From Rhodovastum sp963714255 (GTDB lineage: Bacteria > Pseudomonadota > Alphaproteobacteria > Acetobacterales > Acetobacteraceae), in assembly GCA_963714255.1 (NCBI GenBank), contig CAVQNU010000024.1, positions 62,001-126,000 of the forward strand: 64,000 nucleotides of DNA, read 5' to 3'. Position numbers and translations under genes: made by a program. Positions 7,229 through 15,210 of this stretch are shown here, piece after piece (positions within the stretch are counted from its first letter, which is position 1; each line of letters begins with the position of its first letter). The notes below the pieces were generated by a model that was not told the origin of the DNA, did no database searches, and saw nothing but the letters and a program-made list of their open reading frames with translations.

Positions 7229-7996
7229 ATGGCCCGGCCACGTCTGGCGGTGGTGAAATTCGCCTCCTGCGACGGCTGCCAGCTTTCCCTGCTCGATTGC
7301 GAGGACGAGTTGCTGGCGGTCGCCGGCGCGGTGGAAATCGCCAACTTCCCCGAGGCCTCGCGGGCGATGCAGCCCGGACCCTATGATGTCACCCTGGTCG
7401 AAGGCAGCATCACCACCGAGCACGACGCCGCCCGGGTCAAGGCGTTGCGCGATGAAACCCTGATCCTGGTGTCCATCGGCGCCTGCGCGACCTCCGGCGG
7501 CATCCAGGCGCTGCGCAACTTCGCCGACGTGGGCGAGATGGTGCGCACGGTCTACGCCCGGCCGGATTTCATCCGCACGCTCGCCACCTCCACCCCGGTA
7601 TCCGCCCATGTAAAGGTGGATTACGAGCTGCGCGGCTGCCCGATCGACAAGGGGCAATTGCTCGAACTGGTCTCCGCACTGCTGGCCGGCCGTCGCCCGG
7701 TGCTGCCGGCGCACAGCGTCTGCGTCGACTGCAAGCTGGCCGGGCGCGTCTGCGTCATGGTGGCGCACGGCACGCCCTGCCTGGGGCCGGTGACGCATGC
7801 CGGCTGCGGCGGGCTGTGTCCGGGCTATCACCGCGGCTGCTACGGCTGCTTCGGCCCGGCGGAGACCACCAACACCAGTTCGCTGGCCGCGCAATGGGCG
7901 GCGCTGGGGGCCTCGGGGCGCGACATCCACCGTGCCTTCCGCACCTTCAACGCGGCCGCCGAGCCGTTCCGCAAGGAGGCCGACGCCCATGCCTGA
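7229..7996 (+). CDS. hydD: Group 3b hydrogenase delta (small) subunit
   Basis: 255 residues. Small-subunit fold that carries the FeS relay next to the NiFe site: ASCDGCQLSLLD near the N-terminus, VSIGACATSGG in the middle, and ELRGCPIDKGQ. Additional cysteines in VCVDCKLAGRVCVM, GTPCLGP and CGGLCPGYHRGCYGCFGP provide ligands for three [4Fe-4S] clusters. As usual for the soluble group 3 enzymes there is no Tat signal peptide. The start is two bases after hydG and the stop overlaps the ATG of hydA by eight bases, a tight translational coupling that favours equal amounts of both subunits. Confidence 0.95.
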   Translation: MARPRLAVVKFASCDGCQLSLLDCEDELLAVAGAVEIANFPEASRAMQPGPYDVTLVEGSITTEHDAARVKALRDETLILVSIGACATSGGIQALRNFADVGEMVRTVYARPDFIRTLATSTPVSAHVKVDYELRGCPIDKGQLLELVSALLAGRRPVLPAHSVCVDCKLAGRVCVMVAHGTPCLGPVTHAGCGGLCPGYHRGCYGCFGPAETTNTSSLAAQWAALGASGRDIHRAFRTFNAAAEPFRKEADAHA

Positions 7997-9281
7997 AATC
8001 AAGCGCATCCGCGTCGAAATGCTCGCCCGCGTCGAGGGCGAGGGCGCGCTGGAAGTGGACATCGCCGGCGGCACGGTGCAGTCGGTGCGCCTGTCCATCT
8101 TCGAGCCGCCGCGCCTGTTCGAGGCGTTCCTGGCCGGCCGCGCCGCCACCGAGGCGCCCGACATCGCCGCCCGCATCTGCGGCATCTGCCCGGTCGCGTA
8201 TCAAATGAGCGCGAGCCACGCCATCGAGGCCGCGTTCGGTATGCAGCCCGGCCCGGAAATCCGCGCTCTGCGCCGGCTGCTGTATTGCGGCGAGTATATC
8301 GAAAGCCATGCGCTGCACATGGTCATGCTGCACGCGCCCGACTTCCTCGGCTACGAGGACGGCATCGCCATGGCCGCCGAGCATGGCGATCTGGTGAAGC
8401 GGGCGCTGGCGGCCAAGAAGGCCGGCAACCGGCTGATGACCGTCGTCGGCGGACGGGAAATCCATCCCATCAACGTGCGCATCGGCGGCTTCTGGCGGCT
8501 GCCCTCGCGCGCCGAACTCACCGCGCTGCAGCCCGACCTCGCGCGCGCGCGCGACGACGCGGTGGCGATCCTGCGCTGGGCCGAGGGCTTTGAATTTCCC
8601 GACATCGAGCGCGACTGGGAAATGGTGGCGCTGCGCCACCCGACCGAATACCCGCTGAACGAGGGGCGCATCGCCTCCACCAGCGGCATCGACATCGCAT
8701 TCGACGACTTCGAGACGGTGTTCGAGGAACGCCACATCGCCCATTCCAACGCGCTGCACGCGGTGGTGCGCGAGCGCGGCGGCTACCTCACCGGGCCGCT
8801 GGCGCGCTACGCGCTGAATTACGACCGCCTGCCCACGCATATCCAGGCGCTGGCGCGCGAGGTCGGGCTGGGGCCGGTGTGCCGCAACCCGTACCGCAGC
8901 ATCCTGGTGCGCGCCATCGAGACGATCTACGTCTGCGAGGAGGCGATGCGCCTGATCGCCGAGTACCGGCCGCCGGACGTCGCCGCGGTGCCGCTCACCC
9001 CGCGCGCGGGCACTGGCGCCTGGGCCACCGAGGCGCCGCGCGGCCTGCTGTGGCACCGCTACGACCTCGACGCCGACGGCACCATCCGCACCGCCCGCAT
9101 CGTGCCGCCGACGGCGCAGAACCAGCCGGCCATCGAGGCCGACCTGCTGGACGTGGCCACCCGCCATGTCGACTACCCCGACTCGGCGCTGCAACTCGCC
9201 TGCGAGGCGGCGGTGCGCAACCACGATCCGTGCATCTCCTGCGCCACCCATTTTCTGAAGCTGACCGTGAACCGGGATTGA
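7989..9281 (+). CDS. hydA: Group 3b [NiFe] hydrogenase alpha (large) subunit
   Basis: 430 residues from the ATG at 7989, preceded by AGGAGG; longer upstream frames are inside hydD. Contains both NiFe-binding motifs: ARICGICPVAYQMS (L1, near residue 60) and DPCISCATHFLKL (L2, close to the C-terminus). The residues after the L2 histidine (FLKLTVNRD) should be removed by the protease encoded directly downstream. Length and motifs match sulfhydrogenase-type large subunits that couple H2 oxidation or evolution to NADP(H), with possible sulfur-reducing side activity. No frameshift or missing ligand is visible, so the catalytic core is intact even though hydB is broken as given. Confidence 0.95.
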   Translation: MPEIKRIRVEMLARVEGEGALEVDIAGGTVQSVRLSIFEPPRLFEAFLAGRAATEAPDIAARICGICPVAYQMSASHAIEAAFGMQPGPEIRALRRLLYCGEYIESHALHMVMLHAPDFLGYEDGIAMAAEHGDLVKRALAAKKAGNRLMTVVGGREIHPINVRIGGFWRLPSRAELTALQPDLARARDDAVAILRWAEGFEFPDIERDWEMVALRHPTEYPLNEGRIASTSGIDIAFDDFETVFEERHIAHSNALHAVVRERGGYLTGPLARYALNYDRLPTHIQALAREVGLGPVCRNPYRSILVRAIETIYVCEEAMRLIAEYRPPDVAAVPLTPRAGTGAWATEAPRGLLWHRYDLDADGTIRTARIVPPTAQNQPAIEADLLDVATRHVDYPDSALQLACEAAVRNHDPCISCATHFLKLTVNRD

Positions 9282-9291
9282 CCGGCCGGCT

Positions 9292-9735
9292 TTGAGCGCC
9301 CTGGTCATCGGCTTCGGCAACCCCGACCGCGGCGATGACGCCGCCGGTCCGCTGGTGGCGCGCCTGCTTTCCGGCGGCGTCGCCGCCACCGTGCTGGAAC
9401 GCCACGGCGACGCGCTGGCGCTGCTCGAAGCATGGGAAGGCGCGGCGTCGCTGGTGCTGGTGGACGCGGCCGCCCCGATGGGCGCGCCGGGCCGCCTCCA
9501 CCGGCTCGACATCACCGCGAACGATCTGCCGCGCGACCTCGCCTTCGGCTCGACCCACGCTTTCGGCCTGCCGGAAGCGGTGGCGCTGTCGCGCCGCCTC
9601 GGCACGCTGCCGCCGCGCGCCGTGGTGCATGCCATCGAGGGCGGGTGTTTCGACCCCGGCGCACCGGTTTCGCCCGCGGTGGCCGCCGCGGTCGAGGCCG
9701 TCGCCGCCCGGATCGCCGCCGAGCTTGCGGCGTGA
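9292..9735 (+). CDS. [NiFe] hydrogenase maturation protease (M52 family)
   Basis: 147 residues starting with TTG at 9292, ten bases after hydA. Family M52 endopeptidases clip the C-terminal tail of the large subunit once nickel is inserted. The N-terminal motif GFGNPDRGDDAAGP supplies the first metal-binding Asp, and the GSTHAFGLPEAV segment supplies the conserved His. It is the last recognised gene of the hydrogenase operon. No hyp accessory genes (hypABCDEF) are in the window, so these must be elsewhere in the genome. No ATG exists near this position, and the domain begins immediately after the TTG, so the start is likely right. Confidence 0.88.
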   Translation: MSALVIGFGNPDRGDDAAGPLVARLLSGGVAATVLERHGDALALLEAWEGAASLVLVDAAAPMGAPGRLHRLDITANDLPRDLAFGSTHAFGLPEAVALSRRLGTLPPRAVVHAIEGGCFDPGAPVSPAVAAAVEAVAARIAAELAA

Positions 9736-9771
9736 TCCGGGCCGCACTTGCCGCCCCCATCGGCCATCGCC

Positions 9772-10074
9772 ATGTGCGATCGCGAACAGGCCGGGCATGG
9801 TGTTCGGGTGCTGCACAACTGGCTCATCGGGTTCCTGGCGGTCACGATCTGGACGATCAATCACCTCGTCTATTTCGCCCCGGAAATCCGTGCCGCACGA
9901 CACCGGCGCCGTGACCGTCGGGCGTTCGAGCAATTCGCGGCCGACACGAGAACGGACCACGGTTTCACCGGCCCGCTGCCGCCGCACGAACGCCGGCCCT
10001 TCCCGCCGCCGAAACCGCCGCCGGTGCACGAGGCTGAAATCGTGCCCTTCCCGAACGCGCGACGGCCTCGGTAG
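9772..10074 (+). CDS. Hypothetical small protein with one predicted membrane helix
   Basis: 100 residues from the ATG at 9772; an earlier in-frame start at 9748 is possible. A hydrophobic segment at about residues 13-32 (VLHNWLIGFLAVTIWTINH) is followed by an arginine-rich stretch and a Pro-rich tail. No clear ribosome binding site is present and no family was recognised. It follows the hydrogenase protease by 36 bases and may be part of that transcript, or it may not be a gene. The 10117-10229 hairpins lie just after it. Confidence 0.42.
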   Translation: MCDREQAGHGVRVLHNWLIGFLAVTIWTINHLVYFAPEIRAARHRRRDRRAFEQFAADTRTDHGFTGPLPPHERRPFPPPKPPPVHEAEIVPFPNARRPR

Positions 10075-10116
10075 GAAGGTCAGGGGGCCGCTACATCGGC
10101 CGTCGCTTGGTCCTAT

Positions 10117-10229
10117 CGGGGCGTAGCCCCGAGCCCCACCAGGGCGTTGCCCTGGACCCACCAAGGGCCATAGGCCCTTGGAACCCTTGATTTTCCTAAG
10201 TTATGGGGTCACGGGGGCCACTGCCCCGT
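10117..10229. repeat. Intergenic hairpin cluster of the palindromic repeat family (degenerate copy)
   Basis: Three adjacent hairpins: CGGGGCGTAGCCCCG, CCAGGGCGTTGCCCTGG and CCAAGGGCCATAGGCCCTTGG followed by AACCCTT, then a fourth weaker GC palindrome. It is an A-type half without the long central hairpin. It lies between convergent genes (the hydrogenase side and the molybdoenzyme), where it could stop transcription from both sides, although no T-run follows. Confidence 0.75.
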
Positions 10230-10251
10230 CGTGCCGGGAGGCCCCGGTCTG

Positions 10252-12321
10252 CTACTCCGCAGCGACGGCCAGCACCGCCTCCGCCGCCTCGGCCCAGACG
10301 GCGGTGTCGTGGAACACCGCGCCGCCCAGGGGCGGCGCGGGGTCGTCGCTGACCAGCGCGTTGATGCCGGTGCCACCTTCGAAATCGGTGCCGGGCCAGA
10401 TGCCTTCCACCACCAGCACGCCCGGCTGCAACCCGTCGAACAGACGCGCATGCACCACCACCGCGCCTCGCGCATTGCCCAGGCGCACCCGGCCCCCCTC
10501 GGCCACACCCAGACGGGCGGCGTCCGCGGGATGGATCAGCACACTGGGACGCCCTTCGCGCCGGCGGCCCGACTCCAGCTCGGAAAAACTGGTGTTGAGA
10601 AACCGCCGGGCCGGCGCCGTCACCAGGCGGAACGGCGCCTCCGGCCGCGCCGCATCGATGTTCGCCATATGGTCGGGCAGCGCCGGCATGCCATGATGGT
10701 TCGGCCCGATCGCCGCCCAGTCCGGCGCGAAACGGAATTTTCCGCCATGGCCGAAACCGTTGAGGAAATGACTGTCGGCGAACGAAGGCTGCGCATCGAT
10801 CCAGCGCGCGCGCACCAACGTCGCCGCATCCGGCCAGCCGGAGGCCCGCAACGTGGCATCGACCAGCTCCATCGCCGTCATGTCGAAGCCCCGATGGCGC
10901 GCGCCCAGACGTGACGCCAGGCCCTGCAGCACCTCGTGGTTGGAACGGCATTCGCCGGGGGGGTCGATCAGTTTGGGGCCGATCTGGATGTGGCTGTGGC
11001 CGCCGGCCTGGTACACATCGTCATGCTCCAGGAACATCGTCGCCGGCAGCACGATATCGGCCCAGCGCGCCGTCTCGGTCGGGAACTGCTCATGCACGCA
11101 GACGAACAGATCATCACGGGCGAAGCCGCGGCGCACCTTGTTGGAATCCGGCGCCACGGTCAGCGGATTGACGTTCTGAATCAGCATCGCATGCACCTCC
11201 GGCCCGTCGCCGAGCTCGGCGCGGTCGCCGGTCAGCACGGCGCCGATGCGGCTCATGTCCATCTCACGGACCGATTTGTCGCGCGCGTCCAGCCCCTCGA
11301 TCAACGTCTTGTCCCAGTGATAAATGGCACGGTTGTTCCAGAACGCGCCGGCGCCTTCGTGCCGCCATTTGCCGGTGACGGTGGGCAGGCAGGTCACCGC
11401 ATGCAGATTGGCCGCCCCGTTGCGCATCCGCGAGAACCCGTAGCCCACCCGGATATAGGCGCGTTCGGTGCGGCAATAGAGCGCGGCGAAGGCTTCGATC
11501 TCAGCCACGGACAGACCGGTAATAACCGACGCCCATTGCGGCCCGCGCGCCGCCAGATGCGCCTCCAGCCCGGGCGGAAAGTCGGAGAACCGGGTCATGT
11601 AATCGCGGTCGGCGAAGCCGTCGCGGAAGGCCACATGCATCACCGCGCAGGCCAGCGCCCCGTCGGTGCCGGGGCGCGGGGCGAGGTGCAGGTCGGCGGC
11701 CTGCGCCGTGCCGGTGCGGTAGGGGTCCACCACCACCAGCTTCGCCCCGCGTTGCTTGCGGGCGCGGGTGATGTGGGTCATCACATTCACCTGCGTGTTC
11801 ACCGGATTGCCGCCCCAGATCACGATCAGGTCGGAGCGGGCCATTTCGCGCGGGTCGGGGCCGGTGATGCGCCCCACGCCGGCCGTCCAGCCTGCCTCGC
11901 ACACGGCGGTGCAGATCGTGGCGCGCTGGCGGGAATACCGCATGACATGGCGCAGCCGGTTGATGCCGTCGCGCTGCACCAGGCCCATCGTGCCGGCGTA
12001 GTAATAGGGCCACACCGCCGCACTGCCATGCCGCGCGGCGGCCTGGGTGAAGGCATCCGCCACGCGGTCCAGCGCTTCGTTCCAGGATATCGGGCGGAAC
12101 TGGCCGGCGCCTTTTTCGCCCGTGCGCAGCAACGGGCGGGTCAGCCGGCCGGGGTGGTGCACCCGTTCGGCGTAGCCCGCGACTTTGGCGCAGATCACCC
12201 CGGCGGTGTAGCTGTTCGCCGCCGCCCCGCGCACCGCGCCGATGCGGTTGCCCTCCACCTCGACCTCCAGCGCGCAGGTCGACGGGCAGTCATGCGGGCA
12301 GACGGTGGCGCGGATGTCCAT
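10252..12321 (-). CDS. Molybdopterin oxidoreductase, DMSO reductase family
   Basis: 689 residues from the ATG at 12321, preceded by AGGGGGAAC; the much longer upstream frame has no such site and overlaps the divergent regulator. The N-terminus carries a [4Fe-4S] motif, CPHDCPSTC, with the fourth Cys in GVICAKV. Bis-MGD-binding segments follow: WGGNPVNTQ, VVDPYRTGTA, APRPGTDGALA and QNVNPLTVAPDS. The C-terminal MGD lid domain is at about 570-680. There is no Tat signal, so it is cytoplasmic. The substrate cannot be read from sequence. It is divergent from a ModE-like regulator 127 bases away, which points to molybdenum-responsive control (inference). Confidence 0.88.
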   Translation of the reverse strand: MDIRATVCPHDCPSTCALEVEVEGNRIGAVRGAAANSYTAGVICAKVAGYAERVHHPGRLTRPLLRTGEKGAGQFRPISWNEALDRVADAFTQAAARHGSAAVWPYYYAGTMGLVQRDGINRLRHVMRYSRQRATICTAVCEAGWTAGVGRITGPDPREMARSDLIVIWGGNPVNTQVNVMTHITRARKQRGAKLVVVDPYRTGTAQAADLHLAPRPGTDGALACAVMHVAFRDGFADRDYMTRFSDFPPGLEAHLAARGPQWASVITGLSVAEIEAFAALYCRTERAYIRVGYGFSRMRNGAANLHAVTCLPTVTGKWRHEGAGAFWNNRAIYHWDKTLIEGLDARDKSVREMDMSRIGAVLTGDRAELGDGPEVHAMLIQNVNPLTVAPDSNKVRRGFARDDLFVCVHEQFPTETARWADIVLPATMFLEHDDVYQAGGHSHIQIGPKLIDPPGECRSNHEVLQGLASRLGARHRGFDMTAMELVDATLRASGWPDAATLVRARWIDAQPSFADSHFLNGFGHGGKFRFAPDWAAIGPNHHGMPALPDHMANIDAARPEAPFRLVTAPARRFLNTSFSELESGRRREGRPSVLIHPADAARLGVAEGGRVRLGNARGAVVVHARLFDGLQPGVLVVEGIWPGTDFEGGTGINALVSDDPAPPLGGAVFHDTAVWAEAAEAVLAVAAE

Positions 12322-12373
12322 TTTGTTCCCCCTCGTGTTGGCGAATGCTGGATCAGCCATCACCCTCTGGCAA

Positions 12374-12412
12374 CCGGCACCGATCGCCGGCACCGATTGC
12401 TGGCACCGATTG
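12374..12412. promoter_or_regulatory. Three tandem 13-base repeats between the molybdoenzyme and ModE-like genes
   Basis: Three head-to-tail copies of C(C/T)GGCACCGAT(C/T)G at 12374-12386, 12387-12399 and 12400-12412, without gaps, in the 127-base gap between divergent starts (12321 and 12449). The position suggests a multi-site operator for the adjacent ModE-like protein, but the period of 13 is not a helical turn and the sequence is unlike the classical ModE box. The regulatory role is inference. Confidence 0.5.
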
Positions 12413-12448
12413 ATCACGCCGCCCGCGCGTGTTTGGCTGCCGCCCGTC

Positions 12449-12832
12449 ATGGCAACCACTCCTTCGCGCTCCACCGGCACGCGTTCGCCAACGCACCGGC
12501 TCAGCATCCGCATTGACCTGGCGTCCGGCGCCCGCATCGGGCCCGGCAAGGTCGCCCTGCTGGAGGAAATCGAGCGCTCCGGCTCGATCTCGGCGGCCGG
12601 GCGGGCGCTGAAAATGTCGTACCGGCGCGCCTGGGAGCTGGTGGAGGATCTGAACACGCATCTCGGCCAGCCGGTTGTCAGCACCGCGGCCGGCGGCGCG
12701 GGCGGGGGCGGCGCCCGGCTGACCGCGGCCGGTGCCACGCTGGTTGCCGAATACCGTGCCGTCGAGGCGGCCGCCCGCAAGGCGGCAAAGCCGCACATCG
12801 CTTCCATCGCCCGCGCCTGTGGAGGGAAATGA
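12449..12832 (+). CDS. ModE-like winged helix regulator (DNA-binding domain only)
   Basis: 127 residues. The ModE/LysR-type winged helix-turn-helix spans about residues 28-95 (GPGKVALLEEIERSGSISAA, then MSYRRAWELVEDLN). The Gly-rich wing GGAGGGGARLT is typical of ModE. The C-terminal molybdate-binding (MOP) domains of full ModE are absent, as in many short alphaproteobacterial ModE-like proteins, so another mechanism must sense molybdenum, or it is a plain DNA-binding protein. It is divergent from the molybdoenzyme gene, with the tandem repeats at 12374-12412 between them. Its stop overlaps the msrC start (ATGA). Confidence 0.85.
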   Translation: MATTPSRSTGTRSPTHRLSIRIDLASGARIGPGKVALLEEIERSGSISAAGRALKMSYRRAWELVEDLNTHLGQPVVSTAAGGAGGGGARLTAAGATLVAEYRAVEAAARKAAKPHIASIARACGGK

Positions 12833-13287
12833 TGCAACACGTCGCCGACGATTTGCTGAGCGACCTCGCCGGCCTGTTCGCGGGCGAGACCGACCCGGTT
12901 GCCAATGCGGCCAACGCCGCCGCCGCGATCTGCCAGCACGTCGAGCGGATCAACTGGGCCGGGTTCTATTTCCTGAAGGACGGCGCGCTGGTGCTCGGGC
13001 CGTTCCAGGGCAAGCCCGCCTGCGTGCGCATCGCGCTGGGGCGCGGCGTGTGCGGCGCGGCCGCTTCGCGGCGGGAGACGGTGGTGGTGGACGACGTGCA
13101 TGCGTTTCCCGGCCACATCGCCTGTGACGGGGCGAGCAAGTCCGAGATCGTGGTGCCGCTTGTGCGCAAGGGTGTGCTGGTGGGCGTGCTGGACATCGAC
13201 AGCCCGGAATTCGCGCGGTTCGGCGCGGCCGAGCGCGCGTTGTTCGAAGCGGTGGCGCATGCCTGGTGCAGGTCGCTCGGGGGCTGA
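12829..13287 (+). CDS. msrC: Free methionine-(R)-sulfoxide reductase, GAF domain (fRMsr)
   Basis: 152 residues forming a single GAF domain. It reduces free methionine R-sulfoxide. The three functional cysteines of the family are visible in KPACVRIALG, RGVCGAAA and HIACDGASKSEIVVP, and INWAGFYFL marks the N-terminal signature. Two consecutive ATG codons (12829, 12832) follow GGAGGG; the second has the better spacing. The start overlaps the stop of the ModE-like gene, so the two are co-translated. An oxidative-damage repair role is likely for the enzyme itself; its pairing with ModE may be coincidental. Confidence 0.93.
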   Translation: MMQHVADDLLSDLAGLFAGETDPVANAANAAAAICQHVERINWAGFYFLKDGALVLGPFQGKPACVRIALGRGVCGAAASRRETVVVDDVHAFPGHIACDGASKSEIVVPLVRKGVLVGVLDIDSPEFARFGAAERALFEAVAHAWCRSLGG

Positions 13288-13288
13288 G

Positions 13289-13756
13289 CTACTCGGCCCG
13301 AAGCGCCGTGCGCAGTGCCGCCGCGGCTCCCGGGTCTTCCAGGGTGGCGATGCGGGTTGCGGCGAGGAAGGCGAAGCGTTGCAGCAAGAGGCGGCGGCGG
13401 CTTGGCGGCAGGGGATGGGGGGGCGCCTCGCGGATCAGTTCGGCCGACAGATCGGCGGCGACGATCAGCCCCGCGTCGGCGGGCAGCAAATGCTGCGGAA
13501 AGTCGTGGTCGACGGCGAAATACAGCGCGTCGCAGAACGCGCGGTAGTCCGGCCATTTCTGATCGGTGAGGAAGTCGCGGGCGCAGGACTTCACTTCGAT
13601 GCAGGCGAACCCGCCGTCCGGCCGCAGGGCGAGGATGTCGGCCCGTCGCCCGTTCGGCAGCGGCACTTCATGGATGGGCGCCCAGCCCAGCAGCAGGCAA
13701 AGCCGCGCAGCGGCGCGCCGCACCACCGTCGTCCGTTCAGTTGTTCCGGGTTCCAA
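13289..13756 (-). CDS. mmcB: MmcB family DNA repair protein (putative endonuclease)
   Basis: About 155 residues. MmcB proteins are alphaproteobacterial SOS-linked factors with a PD-(D/E)XK-like core. Here the core reads LPNGRRADILAL, then CIEVKSCARDFL (Glu-x-Lys), KWPDYRAFCDALYFAV and FPQHLLPADAGLIVA. The start is uncertain: TTG at 13756 lies inside the hairpin repeat, whereas GTG codons at about 13723-13726 would give a 145-146 residue protein. It is convergent with msrC, the two stops being almost adjacent. No LexA box was identified by eye. Confidence 0.85.
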   Translation of the reverse strand: MEPGTTERTTVVRRAAARLCLLLGWAPIHEVPLPNGRRADILALRPDGGFACIEVKSCARDFLTDQKWPDYRAFCDALYFAVDHDFPQHLLPADAGLIVAADLSAELIREAPPHPLPPSRRRLLLQRFAFLAATRIATLEDPGAAAALRTALRAE

Positions 13757-13822
13757 GGGCTAAGCCCTTGGTAGGGGTCCAGGGGGCAAAGCCCCCTGGC
13801 GGGGTCCGGGGCAACGCCCCGG
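13753..13822. repeat. Palindromic repeat family, three-hairpin variant
   Basis: CCAAGGGCTAAGCCCTTGG (13753-13771), CCAGGGGGCAAAGCCCCCTGG (13779-13799) and CCGGGGCAACGCCCCGG (13806-13822). These are the hairpin blocks of the family arranged head to tail without the long central stem. The element lies between mmcB and phhB. Confidence 0.8.
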
Positions 13823-13830
13823 CCAAGCCG

Positions 13831-14121
13831 CTAAGGTGCAATCGCGTCGATCGCCTGCGCCAGCGCCACATCCCGCCGGCTCACCCCCCCGGCATCGTGG
13901 GTCGTCAGCACGATTTCCACCCGGCTGTAGACGTTGGACCATTCCGGGTGATGGTCCGCCTTTTCCGCCAGCAGTGCCACCCGGCTCATGAAGCCCCAGG
14001 CGGCGTTGAAGTCGGGGAAGCGGAAGCTGCGCGCGATGGCGTCGCGCCCTTCCACCGTGCGCCATTCCGGCAGCAGTTCCGGCAATGCGGTCCGCTGTGC
14101 CTCGCTCAGTCGCTCGACCAT
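13831..14121 (-). CDS. phhB: 4a-hydroxytetrahydrobiopterin dehydratase (pterin-4a-carbinolamine dehydratase)
   Basis: 96 residues from the ATG at 14121, with GGGAGA upstream; longer frames reach into the neighbouring gene. The enzyme dehydrates 4a-carbinolamine tetrahydropterin during pterin recycling. The family core is complete: FPDFNAAWGFMSRVALLAEK, DHHPEWSNVYSRVEI (the catalytic His pair) and LTTHDAGGVSRRD. The length is normal for bacterial PCD. No phenylalanine hydroxylase gene is nearby, so a general pterin or moonlighting role is possible. It is divergent from the zincin peptidase gene. Confidence 0.95.
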   Translation of the reverse strand: MVERLSEAQRTALPELLPEWRTVEGRDAIARSFRFPDFNAAWGFMSRVALLAEKADHHPEWSNVYSRVEIVLTTHDAGGVSRRDVALAQAIDAIAP

Positions 14122-14200
14122 TCGTTCTGTCTCCCGCTGTTGACCGCCGCCGGTGACCTGCGCCCTTGACCGCGGGCCGGTTGCGTGCGGCAGTTGTGTG

Positions 14201-14619
14201 ATGTCCCACCATGCCACTCGACGCCCCGTTTTCACCACCCCGCCCGATAGTGCCGATATCGAGGCGCTGGCCGAGCGTGCGCTCGCGGCCATTCCCGGCC
14301 GGCTGCGCCGGCATGTTGCCGGCGTCGGCATCCAAGTGGACGAGATGCCGGACGACGAGACGCTGGACGAGCTTGGCATCGAGTCGCCTTGGGAGCTGAC
14401 CGGTCTGTATCATGGCACGCCGATCAGCCAGCGCAGTGTGGACGACATCGTCCGCATGCCTGACCGGATTTTCCTGTATCGCCAGCCCATACTGGCGGAG
14501 TGGATCGAGACTGGCGAGGACCTGTACGGGCTGGTGAAAGCGTGCTGATCCATGAGGTGGGCCATCATTTCGGCTTCAACGATGACGAGATCGAAGCGAT
14601 CGAGCGGGAAACGGACTGA
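14201..14619 (+). pseudogene. Zincin-like metallopeptidase (DUF1025 family), frameshifted before HExxH
   Basis: The N-terminal part from the ATG at 14201 (MSHHATRRPVF, AERALAAIPGRLRR, DEMPDDETLDELG, ILAEWIETGEDLYGLV) matches the small metallopeptidase family, then meets a stop at 14546-14548. One frame over, the zinc site continues immediately: VLIHEVGHHFGFNDDEIEAIE, ending at 14619. Restoring one missing base near 14537-14541 joins the halves into a 139-residue protein of normal size. As given, the peptide lacks its HExxH catalytic motif and would be inactive. Sequencing error and real mutation cannot be told apart here. Confidence 0.8.
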
Positions 14620-15210
14620 TCAGGCCCCGGCCCCGCCCAGCACGCCGCGTACCGCAGCCCGCAGCGCGGGCAGAACGTCGTCGGTGAACCAGGGATTTCT
14701 TTTCTCCCAGCCTGTTGTGCGCCAGGACGGATGCGGCAGGGGAAACTGCCGCGGCAGAAGTTCGGCGAACCGCCGCACCCGCTCGCCCACCGGGCCCGGC
14801 CCGAGCATGAGCGCCTGGGCGTAGGAGCCCACCAGCAACGTCAACGCAACGCCCGGCATCAGCGGCAGCAGGCGCTTGTGCCAGGTGGGGGCGCAGATGG
14901 GCCTGGGCGGCGCGTCGCCGCCGCCGGGCAGGCGGCCGGGGTAGCACAGGCCCACCGGCAGGATGGCGATGCGCGTGGCGTCGTAGAACGTGTCGCGGTC
15001 CATGCCGAGCCAGGCGCGCAGCCGGTCGCCGGAGGGGTCGTTCCAGGGGATGCCGGTGGCGTGCACTTTGGTGCCCGGCGCCTGGCCGATGATCAGCAGG
15101 CGCGCGGTCGGCGACACCCGAAACGTCGGCCTGGGTCCCAGCGGCAGGTCGGTGCAGAGGGTGCAGGCGCGCGCCTCGGCGGCCACGCGTTCGAGCGCGG
15201 CGGCGCTCAC
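14620..15210 (-). CDS. Uracil-DNA glycosylase family protein
   Basis: 196 residues from a GTG at 15210 that overlaps the LysR stop (GTGA). The fold signature of the UDG superfamily is present: motif 1 region LLIIGQAPGTKVHATGIPWN, the LRAWLGMD helix, the central strand LTLLVGSYAQALML, and the motif 2 region LPHPSWRTTGWEKRN. Near the N-terminus, CTLCTDLPLG resembles the first two Cys of the FeS-type (family 4/5) enzymes, but a full four-Cys set is not obvious. It probably removes uracil or similar lesions from DNA; exact specificity is unknown. Translationally coupled to the LysR gene. Confidence 0.83.
   Translation of the reverse strand: MSAAALERVAAEARACTLCTDLPLGPRPTFRVSPTARLLIIGQAPGTKVHATGIPWNDPSGDRLRAWLGMDRDTFYDATRIAILPVGLCYPGRLPGGGDAPPRPICAPTWHKRLLPLMPGVALTLLVGSYAQALMLGPGPVGERVRRFAELLPRQFPLPHPSWRTTGWEKRNPWFTDDVLPALRAAVRGVLGGAGA

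Noticed and set aside
7947..9860. 637-codon open frame on the minus strand opposite the hydrogenase large subunit
   Set aside because: High-GC shadow frame: no domain, His/Arg/Gln-rich peptide, and the plus strand encodes HydA with complete motifs.
12322..13260. N-terminal extension of the molybdoenzyme frame to about 1000 residues
   Set aside because: The conserved FeS motif begins directly after the ATG at 12321 with a good ribosome site; the extension overlaps msrC and the ModE-like gene.
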